DNA of 64,000 bases from Angiostrongylus vasorum (Eukaryota > Nematoda > Chromadorea > Rhabditida > Metastrongylidae), in assembly GCA_018806985.1 (NCBI GenBank), contig JADANN010000365.1, positions 544,001 to 608,000 on the forward strand, given 5' to 3'. Both the position numbers and the translations under genes were made by a program. Positions 1-12,100 of the stretch are shown here, in pieces (position 1 is the stretch's first letter; every line of letters starts with the position of its first letter). The notes beneath the pieces are model-generated. The model saw nothing but the letters and a program-made list of their open reading frames with translations, ran no database searches and was not told the DNA's origin.

Positions 1-519
1 ATGAGCCGTAACGAAGAGTGCTGCGTTATCACACCTGATCTCACACAGTATTTAAAGCTAATATTTTGACGCGAGAGAGCCACATATCACATTCACTCGA
101 AGCCTCACCGAATGTGGTCAGGGTGGGAAAAAGCTTTTTTTTCCCAATATGGTTGAGATTTATGTTTCATTATTTTTCTCTTGGTGTTATGAAGGCATTC
201 TGAATAGATTATCATAGATTTGGCGTTCTCAGGTTTCGGAAACGATGAAATCCACCGAGACGTCGGTTTTTGTGAATAAGGTGTATGGTGACAACAGTGT
301 TCACTGTTATACTGCGGAACGCTTGTTGCGATGCGACAGTAAATTTTCAATCACACTTTTCCTCCACACCTATCCGGACGGGCTATAATTTCGTAGCCAT
401 TGAAAATGTCCTCTAGTCGGGTTAATTTTTAAACACAAGTGCCCGCTTGAAAGATTTTACTTGCAAGCATTCTCCTTTCCTCTGAAAGGCATTGGTAATA
501 GGAGAGGTGAGGTGATCTA
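1..519. other. No gene seen
   Basis: Intergenic sequence. I see no credible exon, RNA gene or repeat boundary here. Both strands hold only short frames without splice support. The PLE relic may extend a little into the right edge. Confidence 0.4.
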
Positions 520-1605
520 ATGATGGTTTGGCATCTACCAACCTCTCAGCCATCAAAGACAGACCCATTCGCAATCAGTTATGTAGACGGGTCCACATAT
601 AGGATAGCTTTGTTTATAAATCTAATTGTCATTCAGTCGCTTAGAAATATCCCACCACGTCTAATGAATACCAAAATGATACTGGACCGTCCACGGACCG
701 AGTGTCTAACTGGCCTATGTTATGGAGTCATTCGAGGTTACCACCCTTCATACTAACGTTTCGAATGACTCCGCTGTGCAATCCGTCCTCCATCGCCTTA
801 CGCAACATGAAGGAACAGTGAACATGTATGACTTCTCGATTCAGCAGATCATGGCTCCCTTTAAAGGAGTGGCTAAACTGCTCAATCTTCAGATGATCCG
901 GAACATAATAAGCATGAAAGAGGATTAACAATGAGACAGCGATTGGGGTCAAGTATTGCAAAAAGCGATCATGTCTAAAGCTGAAGCCGCCGGTATTCGA
1001 CCGTTGTAATTATATCGACCACTGTTTTATCATCTGCATAGCTCAAGAGCAGATCAGCAATTTTTTTTGACTCGCTAAATCGACAGCCAGCGTATATTAA
1101 ATTCACTCCAGAACAACCGAAGGAAGAGTAGCTTCCGTTCAAGAACGGTGAAATCAGAAATTTTAAGACGGCCATATAACCAAAATCTACGGGAAGCCAA
1201 GCAAGAAAACATACTTGTTCATTACTGTCGCGAACAGGCAGAGTGCATAACATTCACCTGAGCGGAACAGAAAGAAAGCTGGTTTCCGTTCTTGGACCCC
1301 CAATTTAATATATACGGAAATAGCTACATTACAAAAATGGTACTGAAATCCAAGTAGCAGGAACATAATGGTTCGCTACATCTCCGCTCACCCCTCACTC
1401 AACAAAAAGGGTGGTTGTTAGAAATATGTTTCGAACAGCCACCAGCGTGTGCACAAGAAAGGACTGGACGAAAGGATCTCTGAAATTGGTACGGCAAAGA
1501 AATATTTCCAAAAGTTACGAAACGGTATATTTTCGGGATAAGTGTGGTGGGGAAAGCACGTCCCAGTTCGATAAATCTAGTAATAATAGGTTCTTTTGTT
1601 TTTAA
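520..1605 (+). pseudogene. Penelope-like element reverse transcriptase relic
   Basis: Broken coding sequence of a Penelope-like (PLE) retroelement. At 520-750 the frame reads ISYVDGSTYRIALFIN and then LRNIPPRLMNTKM, like the conserved PLE segment just before the catalytic palm. At 722-928 it continues in another frame with MESFEVTTLHTNVSNDSA. This matches the PLE palm motif (S-F-D-V-T-S-L-Y-T-N-V), with the catalytic Asp replaced by Glu. At 1411-1560 a third frame reads VVRNMFRTATSVC, matching the stretch downstream of the RT core in nematode PLE proteins. Frame changes and stops between these blocks show it is dead. I did not find the C-terminal GIY-YIG endonuclease. The match rests on recognised family patterns, not a search. 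Confidence 0.72.
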
Positions 1606-2025
1606 AAACGTGGCTGAGGGAATCATAAAGCGAGCGATGGCGTCGGTTGGTGTGGTGTAGAGCACGAGGGTAGCGGTAACGGTAACTAAAGGTTCTGAAC
1701 CCAACTGAAGTTCCGAGTTTTGCTCAAATGTTGGCGGCCCTGGGGTTGTATTTCACATCGTACTCTACCATGAAAAAAAGAATAAACAGTAAATAGAAGC
1801 TAAAACTGTGCCTATGACTAACAACCGAGTTCTGCAGAAACTATAAAACATTTACCCGCCTGTGTTGAAACCCGGAGGTGCCTTGTGTACGCTGATTTTT
1901 TCTCTAAAGACTCGAATAACTGTACTGACTTACTGTGAAATGTTTCTTTCTATGTTTGCTCTCATTTGCATATATATTATATTTGGATATATTTATATTT
2001 GTACATATATTTGCATAGTATTTGC
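1606..2025. other. Intergenic, no gene seen
   Basis: No exon was recognised. Around 1730-1790 the sequence GGTTGTATTTCACATCGTAC resembles the end of family D at 61010-61035, so a decayed family D fragment may lie here. Confidence 0.35.
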
Positions 2026-2041
2026 ATATATATATATATAC

Positions 2042-2121
<80 letters not shown>
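2026..2121. repeat. (AT)n microsatellite, about 96 bp
   Basis: Nearly pure AT dinucleotide run with one CG interruption at 2041-2042. It abuts a repeat B copy that has a second AT run on its other side. Confidence 0.95.
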
Positions 2122-2123
<2 letters not shown>

Positions 2124-2505
2124 TTGGACGGCCAGTCCTCACTAGCTGTGCGGACCCCCAGAACAATGTGCGGACTCCACTATTTCGCTGTTTTTTCTGG
2201 TTTAGCCATGCTATTTCCCTAGAGTCCCGAGGTCGTCGTGGCCAAAGTCTTCCCCACATCGTCACCACCACAGGCACTCGCCGCCCTTGTGGATCACACA
2301 TAGATTTTCTACCATGCAACTAGTTTGATACGAGGACGGTGGTGGGTCCGGGTACTGATTTACTCTTAGCTTGGCTTCCTGGTAGAAACACTGGACTCCT
2401 TCTCGGCTAGGGGAAATCCTGCCTGGGAACCAATCCCCAGCTATACATCGCAACCCGACACCCAGGAACACCTCCTAGCCCCGATGACTCGGTGAACCGT
2501 TGTTA

Positions 2506-2507
<2 letters not shown>
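2122..2507 (-). mobile_element. Repeat B copy, full length
   Basis: Full-length copy of the dispersed 390-bp repeat. It has the shared blocks CACCACAGGCACTCGCC, CTTCCTGGTAGAAAC and GACACCCAGGAACACCTCC. Strand is assigned from the (AAGTATC)n-like tail, at the low-coordinate end here (TACTTGG). The copy lies between two AT runs, so it probably inserted into one AT microsatellite. It has no significant reading frame. Class uncertain; most like a non-autonomous retroposon. Confidence 0.8.

Positions 2508-2538
<31 letters not shown>
2508..2538. repeat. (AT)n microsatellite
   Basis: AT run on the far side of the repeat B copy at 2122-2507. It is likely the other half of the run at 2026-2121. Confidence 0.9.
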
Positions 2539-2542
<4 letters not shown>

Positions 2543-2579
2543 CATACACATATACACATTTATATTTTTATATATATGA

Positions 2580-2865
2580 ACTGGGCGATGTGTGGCGCAG
2601 TGGTCATAGGCGCACTGCAACACACACGTGGAATCAATCCCCGCGCTCATGGCCCGCCAATCCCTCCGTCCCTGGGAGATCGGCAAATTGGTACCAGACT
2701 TGTTAGCAGCACTGGCTCGATACATCGGTACGCCACCGCAAGTCATTGTAAAGGCCAGATATGCATTCAGTAACCTCCAAATGATGCTTAATGAAGTCTA
2801 ATGCATGGCGCATAACTCAAGGGTTTATCAACGCCGAAAGCTTCATCCTTTTTATCCTTTTATAT
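2580..2865 (+). mobile_element. SINE-1 copy (tRNA-derived)
   Basis: The head has a Pol III A box (TGGCGCAGTGG) and a B-box-like stretch (GGAATCAATCCCC). The body blocks are CAAATTGGTACCAGACTTG, ACTGGCTCGATACATCGG and AATGCATGGCGCA. The 3' end is CTTCATCCTTTTT. Nine or ten copies lie in the window, which supports a mobile SINE rather than a tRNA gene. The anticodon arm is not tRNA-like. Confidence 0.82.
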
Positions 2866-3232
2866 ATACGAACCGTCTTTCACATTTACAGTGCGGATCC
2901 CAACACTTCTCACATTCGATTCGTTTCCTCGCTTCCATTATCAACGGAGATCTTCCAGCTTTATACGTGTGGCTACGGCTGCTGCTTAAAGATTCTTCCT
3001 ACATCATAAATGTCGTTGAGTGCTGGTCGAATCGGTTTTCTCTCGTGTCCAGAGATAGCCGGGTTAGAGCGCTCCCACTTATATTGCACAGAATGAGCTT
3101 TTTCTCAGACTAGTCTAGCACCGATTTCCTGACCTCAGAAGAATGACAGGCTTAGTGGGCCCGGAGCGGGAATCTAACCAGCACCGTGCTCGTGGTGATC
3201 GGCATCACTACGACGGTACCACCCACGCCTAT
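2866..3232 (-). mobile_element. SINE-2 copy (second tRNA-headed family)
   Basis: On the minus strand the copy starts with a tRNA-like head near 3232: an A-box-like GTCGTAGTGATGCCG, then B box GGTTAGATTCCC. It ends at A-rich sequence near 2866. Plus-strand blocks shared with other copies are GGATCCCAACACTTCTCAC, GAGATAGCCGGGTTAGAGCG and GAATGCTGGTCGAA-type sequence. Copies also lie at 13405, 32745 and 63140. Confidence 0.72.
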
Positions 3233-3465
3233 GGATCACCATCGTCCTGGTATCAAACTAGTCGCATGTTGTCATATCTCCATATAATCCACAACTGCGG
3301 CGATGGCCTGCAGTGGTGACGACCTAGGGCAGACTTTGGCCGGGCTGACCTCGAGAATGCAAAGATCCTCAATGGCTAAGCCAGCAGATCTTCACAAAAA
3401 TAGAAATTGTGCTGAGGCCCGCACAACCAGTGAAGACGAGCCATCCAAGTGTCCAAGTATGTATA
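3233..3465 (+). mobile_element. Repeat B copy, 5' truncated
   Basis: Keeps only the half carrying the tail (CCAAGTGTCCAAGTATG) and lacks the first 160 bp. It directly abuts the SINE-2 copy at 2866-3232. 5' truncation with a retained tail is the pattern expected of target-primed reverse transcription. Confidence 0.75.
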
Positions 3466-4644
3466 CATCTTAGTCATAGGGCGTCTGTAAGAGACTACAC
3501 AGACATCTCTGTACGCTCTCCAGCGCCTACATTCTCTATGGTAGCCGCCTCACTAGCAACAGTCTCCCACCGCAGAATCACCTTGCACACAAAGGAAAAT
3601 TTGTTTATAAATTACTAAGTGTGGAGCATAGGCTTTCTCGAACCACGCCTGATACCAACTTCCATGACGGATAAGCTAACGATCGAAACCGAAAGATCGC
3701 AGCAAACCAAGCAATCGGGAAGAACGTACATTACACATGATTCGTGCAGTCGGGAATGTGTCAACAGTAAGGATTAAGAATCACAAGCAAGTCATCTATA
3801 TCGTGAGATACAACGAGTAAACGAATATCAAATACTAATTCAGTGCTAACCATAAAACACAGATTCGTCCCCTCATCTCTACCTGGGCAGTAAAAAAATC
3901 GTCTATGAAATTCCTGCGAAAAAATTCGGTGTTTCACTTCGACACTGTGAGTAATAATCATATGGCAAAAATCATTGAGCAAAAATAATACAATTGATAC
4001 GTCGTGTACATCGCAAAGAGGAGTTATAGAATGAACTACAAGATGAGTTAAAAACGGTGAGCTAAACGAAGGGTGGAAAAGAAAGGCGACCCGACGACTA
4101 GCAAATGCAGGTAATGAATTATAAAAACCAACGTATTAATGAGATGAAAAGGTTCACAACGTCGACGTATTAGTAACACTTTCATTCTTCACGTAAACTT
4201 CTCTGGAGATTTCCCTCTGTAGTCCAATCAATCGCGCGTGAACATTCTCCAGAATTCGGCATGTACTTGTTACGCGCCTAAAAAAATCAGAATGGAATGG
4301 AAATCGTTGTGAGAAACGAAAATAAACGTCCATGCTAGTAACATGACAGAACCAACTTGCTGCTATCATTAAGTTTTCTCGAATAAGAATCGAGTTCACA
4401 CGGTTGTTCTTGACTCACGACTTGTAAGAAGTCGCATAATTCCTGTATTCGCGCGGCGAGGAAGACCTAAACACTGTACGCTGCTCGTAAGGAAGACGCA
4501 CATTTCGTAAAATTGGGTAAAACATACATGCAAGATAATAAATGTAATCTGAAACAACCTTTTGCACCGCCTTTGAAGGCAGAATTAAAGGAGAAAGCAC
4601 CGTGTATAGCAAAGTGCATGTTTTAAAAAATATTCCACGGTGTA
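3466..4644. other. Intergenic, no gene seen
   Basis: Only short frames on both strands, with no recognisable domain and no convincing splice pair. Nothing repeat-like was identified. Confidence 0.4.
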
Positions 4645-4945
4645 TCAAAAGTCGAAGGGAGCGCGTAGCACATTGGTTAGAGGTGCCCTGCAATACACAT
4701 GGGTTCGATCCCCCACCCCAGGCTCACCGAGTCTTCCATCCCTCCCGGTACAGCAAATTGGTACCAGACCTGACTGTGAGGATAGTAGCACTGACTCGAT
4801 ACATCGGCAGGTCACCGCGACTCATTGTATAGGTTAGATATGATGCATTTTCTCACCTCTAACGATGTTTGATGAAATCGAATGCATAGCAAATCCCTCT
4901 ATAATTGATCAATACTGACAGCTTTATGGCTTGTTCTCTTTATTA
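4645..4945 (+). mobile_element. SINE-1 copy
   Basis: Head GCGCGTAGCACATTGGTTAG with a near-perfect B box, GGGTTCGATCC, the best preserved in the window. The body carries CAAATTGGTACCAGACCTG and CTGACTCGATACATCGGC. The 3' part is diverged. Confidence 0.8.
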
Positions 4946-5094
4946 CATTTCGAAAAGTACCCATCATACATTTTGGTTAGTCAAGAATAGCAAACACTAC
5001 CAATGAAAGCATAATGCTCTGTGAAAAGAGTGGTATGCCAAAGAACTACAAATAAAACTACTCGACAGAGTTGCCATTCGTGAAGAACGGCGTT

Positions 5095-5325
5095 ACCAAT
5101 ACCAGGATTCACCACCGTCATGGTACTAAAGTCGCATGATGGCAAATCTCCCTCTGATCCACAAGGGCCGCGACTGCCTGTGGTGGTGACGACCTGGGCC
5201 AGACTTTGGCCTGGCTGATCTCGGGACTCCAGGGAACTACACAGCAAATCTCCGAAAAATGGAGATTATGCTCGATTCGCACAACCAGTGAGGACTGGCC
5301 ATCAAAGTATCAAGTATCAAAAAGA
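5095..5325 (+). mobile_element. Repeat B copy, 5' truncated
   Basis: Contains CCACAAGGGCCGCGACTGCC and CTCCGAAAAATGGAGATTATG, and ends in the tandem tail AAGTATCAAGTATCAAA. The tail repeats make this the clearest example of the 3' end structure. Confidence 0.8.
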
Positions 5326-6296
5326 ACGGCGTTTAGCAGCTTTGCCGCTTGTGGCGCCGCCTAGTACTCAGCCTTCTTGGAGTTGCTGGTTCTTTGGAAA
5401 TAAGCCATAAGTTTTCGATAATTGCAAAACTGGAGGAGGTGCAAACACGATAGGATTATACAGGAGAAATCGCTCTATCGTGCTCTGGGAATTAGCAATA
5501 TGACGTTCCATTATACTCAGTTCTGTCAGCGTTTGGAAGTGTTTAACAACTTACGCTGTGTCTATTTCAGAACTTTTAAGACACAGCGCCTACAAGTGGA
5601 CTAATAGTCGATGTGCAGTCAAATTATCGGCCAATCAACTCGTTCGAGAAATGTTTTGTTTTGTTTTTTGTACATTTGCATGTGCAGCTTTTCCCAGGCC
5701 TTTACATCTCCATAGGATAACCTATTGATATATTACAAGAAGAATAGGAAAAGGGTTATGCACGCGAAAATAAGCTATCAAAAAGAAAACGACCACTATA
5801 TAGCTCATACCGAAGATTCGGCGTGCCGTACGCGGTTGTATAGAATGCACATCGTCCGTTATGTTTTAGTGGTGCAGATTGCACACACCTGACTTTCACG
5901 TGCAGAAAGAACTTGAGCATCAAATCGTTGGATAGCAGGTCTGATTACTGACATCACTTCCATAACCATATGGGATCCTTCAGCTGCTTCCTGTGATTTG
6001 GCTCCCGTAGACATTTCAATGGAACCAGGCGAACCCTTGAAGAGAAAAACTCAATATCTTCTCAGTTATTCATAATCCTTAAGGTGCTTGTCATTTTTCT
6101 AAACCACTCGCTGATTTCACAGATTTTAACAGTTTCTCAATCTCTCGGGTGTCATTTTTTGATAACGACTGTTCAAAATCAAGAAAAATCTAAGAAAAAA
6201 ATCACGTCGACTTCAAGCAATATGTGTATATACTTCGCTCAATGAGCTGTGAAGTTGCATGCATGGGCTTTTTTTAAAGGCAAGTAGTTTAAAAAC
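5326..6296. other. Intergenic, no gene seen
   Basis: No exon, RNA gene or known repeat recognised. Confidence 0.4.
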
Positions 6297-6740
6297 TTGC
6301 TGACTATACGGACTGAGACAGACAAAAGGACAACGTACGACGAACCAAGCTCAACAATCGTTCACTCGTTGAATATTCAAATGAACGTGACCCTGAAAAC
6401 AGAGATGAGCTACGTGAGTTTCTACGGTGATATGAATCAGGATGATACGAGAGAGCCAACAGTAGAAAGACATAAGAGATCAACAGCCTTCCCATTCCAT
6501 CGGGTGACCCGGAGCCACACATGCGTTCGCCCTTGTCGCTGGAGCGGCCTCCGAGGCTCACGTCTCTGGCGCGCGCTACGTTTAACACCTTCCGAGCTCG
6601 CCTTGTACAGTTGGTATTCCGTAGTAATTTCAGTCTCCCAATGGAATTGGAAACTAATGCATGTCATTCCCCCCATAGCACTGACAGTTACACGAGAAAT
6701 TCTTTGGCAGATTACCAAAAGACTTCGCAAAGAGAACTAA
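6297..6740 (+). other. Open frame of 147 codons, unassigned
   Basis: An uninterrupted frame is open here. Its middle (6530-6600) is GC-rich and also open on the minus strand, where an Arg-rich peptide (RREPRRPLQRQG) could be read. I recognise no domain and no flanking splice sites. It may be chance, a decayed exon, or part of an unrecognised repeat. Confidence 0.15.
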
Positions 6741-6774
6741 ATATGCATTTTTTTCAATGGTAGTTTGTACTCCT

Positions 6775-7165
6775 TCCAACGGTTTACAGCCTCGTCGTGG
6801 CTGGGAAGTGTTCCTGGGTGTGGGGCTGTAATGTACAGCGGGGATTCATCCTCATGGCAGGGTCTCCCAAGCTGAGGAGTCCGGTGTTTCCATCAGGAAG
6901 TCTAGATAAGAGCAAACCAATGCCAGGAGGCACCACCGTCCTGCTATCAAATTAGTCGCATGGTGGCAAATCTCCCTCTGATCCATAAGGGCTGCGACTA
7001 ACTGTGGTGGTGAAGACCTAGAGCAGACTTTGGCCAGGCTGACTTCGAGATTCCACGCAATCATAACGACTTAACCAGCAAATCTCCGAACGGTGGAGAT
7101 TATGCTAGGGCCCGCACAACCAGTGAGGACGGACCGTTCAAGTATCAAGTAAGTAAGTAGTCTTA
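6775..7165 (+). mobile_element. Repeat B copy, full length
   Basis: Starts CCAACGGTTTACAGCCTCG and ends with the tail CAAGTATCAAGTAAGTAAG. All internal blocks are present. Confidence 0.8.
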
Positions 7166-8094
7166 TACTGGAAAGCAGTAGACGGTAAGCTGTGAAGGAG
7201 TTTTACGTTGCTAGCACTATATTGACCTTACTAATCGTAATTTAGCTTCCATCTCGTCTTTTGTTTGTGCAAATGTCGATATGTCATCGTCTTCAGATAT
7301 TGATTATTCGTTCAAAATGTGGATAATGTGCAGCATATTTCTTTAGTCGAAGCCGTTTAAATATACTTAACAGTAAAGTTTACAGTGTAAGTGTAGCGTA
7401 CATTTTGTAAATCATGTTTGTGAAGTGGGAAGTAATCGCGCTCTAATGTAGGCGTAACTCGGTCAACGAAGATTCTCAGTAGGACTTAACATATCCGCAT
7501 GTAAATATATGTGTATTGTTTGTGTTTAGCTTGCAGGACTCCTTCAGTACTTTCAGTGCAGACCGTGGAGTGAGGTGGCACGTTGTACTTTCTCGTATGC
7601 TTTTCTCAGCGTATCTGGCGTATTGTCGTGTTTTGATGATTTGCTGATATTGATTTAGCTGAATAGTGGCTGACATTCTCCGACAACCATAGTTCTGCCT
7701 AAGATTTCTTCAAGCTATATCCACTGCTAAGTAGAAGCTGAGCTAATGAGTACTTGTTTAAACAAAAACATCATAGTTTACGAACAGTTGTGTCCAGATG
7801 GCAAATTCCAAAGCCGCCTTCTCTTAAGCTGGGTATTGATCAATAACTTACTGTTTTTCATGATGAGGAAACACGAGCTTGTTGTTACAGCACTTATGAA
7901 TACACAAAAGCAGTAGATGACGTCATATTTGGTGATCAGGAAAAACAGTGAGCGTTATGTGGCCGTGGTTTTTTTGGCTTAGTCCTCGATTACAGATTGT
8001 GGTGGCGCAGGGCTTCTGTGAAATAAAACACCATTGCTCATCGAGGAATCGCTGTTACTTCTTCACCTTTCCAGCGCCAGATATTGAGGTATAA
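7166..8094. other. Intergenic, no gene seen
   Basis: AT-rich sequence with no exon or repeat recognised. Confidence 0.4.
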
Positions 8095-8099
8095 TTCCG

Positions 8100-8400
8100 A
8101 TGAATTTCTGTCGTTTAAGGGAATGGGCGCGTGTGGCGTAGTGGTCGGAATCACCCTGCAACATACACATGGAATCGATCCCCCTGCCAGTAAGCTTTCC
8201 ATTCTTCTGGGGTCGGCAAATTGTTACGAGACTTGTCTAGGAGGACACTGGCTCGATACAACGGTAGGTCACTGCGAGTCGCTATAAAGTCCAGATATGC
8301 ATTCAATGACTTCTAAACGATGTTTACTGAAGTTGAATGCATGGCGCATCCCTCAGGGAATGATCAATGCCAAGAGCTTTATCCTTCATCTTTTTAAAGT
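8100..8400 (+). mobile_element. SINE-1 copy
   Basis: Head GGGCGCGTGTGGCGTAGTGG, B-box region GGAATCGATCCCC, and 3' block TGAATGCATGGCGCATCCC followed by GAGCTTTATCCTT. Confidence 0.8.
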
Positions 8401-8589
8401 AATGTTAGACTTCATGATGACCAGTGAGATCCGTGTATTTCAATCACGACGTCCTTCCATTGCCCCTATGATGAGATTCGTCAGAGGAACACTTCAGTCC
8501 TATAGCAACAAATTTCGTTCGCAGCTTGAATATTTAAAATGTTTTTTGAGCGCATTTTAGCTTGGAAAGGGTAAGCAGTTCGTTTAAGT

Positions 8590-8880
8590 TGAGTATTAAT
8601 AATAGGGGGATGAAGCCCACCGTGTTGATCAATTCCTGAAGGATGCGCCATGCATCCGGCTTCATTGAACATTGCAGGAGGTGATTCAAATCTATTTTTT
8701 TTACAGTGACTCACGGTGCCTTACCGATGTATCGAACCAGTGTTGCTATCCTCCCATACAGGTTTAGTACCAAGTTGCTGAATCCGGAGAGGTGACGGCT
8801 TGGTGGGCCAGCGGCGCGGAGATCGATCCCATGTGTGTTGCAGGGGACCTCCAACCACTGCGTCATACGCGTCCTTTGGT
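8590..8880 (-). mobile_element. SINE-1 copy
   Basis: Minus-strand copy. The plus strand shows AAGGATGCGCCATGCATCC, TACCGATGTATCGAACCAG and GGAGATCGATCCCATGTG, ending at the head near 8875. It faces the copy at 8100-8400, giving an inverted pair about 190 bp apart. Confidence 0.8.
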
Positions 8881-9146
8881 TGGGTTTAGACCACTTTATT
8901 GAGAACAGAGCTGGATGTATTGGTTGCGGCATCTTTGGTTCTTTTCTTAGTTTAGGAGGTGCAAACAAATGTCTGTGATGTTTGTTTTATCATGCGAAGA
9001 AAATTTGCAGAGTAATGCGCTTGCAAAGTGTTCTGTTATCTCCTGGCTCTTTGTTTTCAGGGCTCTCTTGACTTTTTCCTAGTCGGTGAGAAATGTTTAA
9101 TGGTTTGGAAGCTTGGGAATAGTTGTGTCTGCTTCGTGAAAGGGTT

Positions 9147-12100
9147 ATGCCATACGTGAACGACAAACACAAGTCACTACGCCCACGTCGATCCGTCTCG
9201 AAGTCCTCTGCTTCTGGACGACGCAATTGCACGTCGGATGACAACGTTGAGTACCAGTCGGATGATTCAGAGTACAGTTTGCTCATTTCTTATGGTCGTA
9301 CAATAGGGCAAGACAAGCTTCTATGGTTGTATCAAGACGCGAACACAGTATTTAGCGCGATTCAGTGGTTTTTTGGTGAAAGTTCGCAGTGTAGTTTTTC
9401 ACTACGTGGTCTGAAAAGATGCTATATGCTTTAAAAGTTTTGTTATTTGATACTTAACAAGAGATTTAGTATGGGAATGGCCTTTTAATCTTATTAAGAG
9501 GAATATATGTGTAGTTTGCAGCAGGGCATTATGTGCCGCTCAACAGTTATTATTTTTAGTTAGATACTTAGATGACTCATTCTCACTTGATAAGCGAGCC
9601 CAACACTTATTCTATTGGTTTCGTTGAGTTGAAAGGCACACCTGTAGAGGTAATTTGGTTGGTATGTGGATTGTGCTAGAGTGTGGTTTTCTTTCTCTAT
9701 TTACTCACTGACATGTTTAGTACTGGTATAGCCTGATTTTCCCTACAATTCTATGATTACTATTCTAGAGCGGCAGTGGTTTTTGTCAAAGTTCTCGGCG
9801 TTAACCAATCCCTGAGGGATGCGCCGTGCCATTGACTTCATTAAACATCGTTAGAGGTGATTGAATGCATATCTGGCGTTTACAATGACTGGCGGTGGCC
9901 TACTTATCGAGCCAGTGCTGCTATCCTCCCAGACAAGTCTGGTGCGATCTTTGCAGACCAAGGAGTGATGAAAGCCTTGGTGAGCGTGGGCTGCGGGGAC
10001 CACTGACCTCTGCCACTGCGCTTCACGCGGCATTTGAGTGACTTAGTACGGTGTGCTAGGCCGCATCCCTTTATTATTCATGAAATCCTTAATCAGCTCT
10101 TTTTGTTTACAGTGTATCCATCAACGTATTCGGAATTTTAAGTGAAGTCGTAAAACCCTATCTACCTACTTGGTTACTTGGATGGCCCGTCCTCGCTGGT
10201 TGTGCGGTCCCCAGCATAATCTCCATTCTTCAGAGATTTACTGCTTTAGCCGTTTTGGTTACCTGGGGTCCCGATTACAGCCTGGTCAAAGTCTGCCCCA
10301 GGTCATTACCACCACAGGCTCTCGCCGCCTTTGTGGATCAGAGGGAAATTCGCCACCATGCGACTAGTTTGATACCAGGACGTTGCTGGATCCTCGTATT
10401 GGTTCAGTCTTAGCTGGGCTTCCTGATAGAAACGCCGGACTCCTCAGCATGGGAGACCCGGCTGAGGGATGAATCCCTCCACTATACATCGCAGCCCGAC
10501 ACCCAGGAACACCTCTCAGCCATGAAGAGGCGGTAAACCGTTAGAAGGAAACCCTATTCAACAAAGAATATTTCTCATTAGCAAATAAGTATGTGGTGCA
10601 ATCAAAAATGTACGCAGAAATAGCGAATTCCGTAAATTACTGTGTAGTTGTCTACAGTTATAATTGTGAGTTGGATAGATTCATGCGTAGACTGTAAACG
10701 AAGGAAGTTAATCAAGTATTTCATTGCGCTATAGTTTTATGGAAATTTTCATGTAAAGAGCATAGCGTTGTACTCTACCATTCCAGTATATTATGTGGTT
10801 GTAAAGAACAGAGGATTTGTTATTTTCAAGAGTTATTCTCATAAATTTTTCCTTTCTTTGCAGAACAGTATATCATTGCAATTAATGAAATCAACATAGG
10901 AATATCGTTTTTGGAGAAGTATTCCGAATATCCCTTGAATGTAGAATTTTTGAAGCTCCTACAGAAATAGGCTTATAAATGAGCGTTGACATTTCGATAT
11001 GACTAAAGGCTCCCTTTACAAAATGGCCATTAATTTTTTAGAGATCTCGAGTCACTTCATACTGGTGAAGAATCTGTGAGCTTTGTTGCAAAGAAAGCAG
11101 CTGATGAACTCATAAGAGGACGAAACTATGAGAGACGTTCTGATTTGACAGAGAGGAAGACTCATAACATTCCCATTGATGAGAATTCTTCGTGTTTGTA
11201 AGTTCTTATTACTGCATTTAATACACTAATATTTCGCAAGTATTTTTCTCGTTATTGATTTTTAGATAGATTCTCACAGTGTTAGCTCTGCTAAATTCTT
11301 TCCCTTAACTGTACTGGTTAAAAGTTCTTGCCTATAAGACCAGCAGTACTGACATTTTTATCTTTTTGTATGAGCAGACTGTGTGTGTTATTGTTATAAA
11401 GGACACATACAGTTTTTGTTCTGACCTGACTTGTGTCTTATAGACAGATACTTCGATACTTGGCTACTTGGATGGCCCGTCTTCGCTGCGTTGTGCGGGC
11501 TCCGCGTAATCCCCACTTTTTCGGAGTTTTGTTGGTCTGGCCACTGTTGTTCGCTGGAGTCTCGAGGTCAGCCTGACCAACGTGTGCCCCAGGTCGTCAC
11601 CACCACAGGCAGTCGCCGCCATTGTGGATTCGAGGGAGATTTGCCACCATGCGACTAGTTTCATACCAGGACGGTGGTGGATCCTAGTATTGGTTTACTC
11701 TTGGCTGGGCTTCCTGATGAAAGCGCTGGATTCCCTCTCAGCTTGGGAGACCCTGCTGGGGAAATAAATGCTCCCGGTGTAGATTGCAGCCCGACACTCA
11801 GGAACACCGCCCAGCCAGGATGAGGCGGTAAACCGTTGGGAGGATAGACAGATAACAACAAAAAGATGTACCGAGTTTTTTAGCGTTGAGTTTTAATGCA
11901 TGGTACTTGTAAGGCCAGATAAAGCAGTGCTTATTGCGATTCCTCTCTTCAGTTAAGAATCGACTCAAGTGGCGGGATGTAAGTATCAAGTGTATTTGGA
12001 TAATAGTCAACCCTATTTTTAGAAGTTCGTCGTTGTTTGGCAACATCACTCTTTTACTATTCACTGTAATCATTGTTTTGATAGCATTTTATATCTCAGT

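Noticed and set aside
1862..2323. 153-codon and other frames rich in Ile/Tyr
   Set aside because: Produced by the AT microsatellite plus the repeat B copy.
2580..2650. tRNA gene suggested by A and B boxes
   Set aside because: The same head recurs with a shared 280-bp body in many places and lacks a proper anticodon arm, so it is a SINE.
11953..11978. Small exon between 11197 and 12023 (after TCTCTTCAG)
   Set aside because: Phases do not fit on both sides; direct splicing from 11197 to 12023 keeps the frame.
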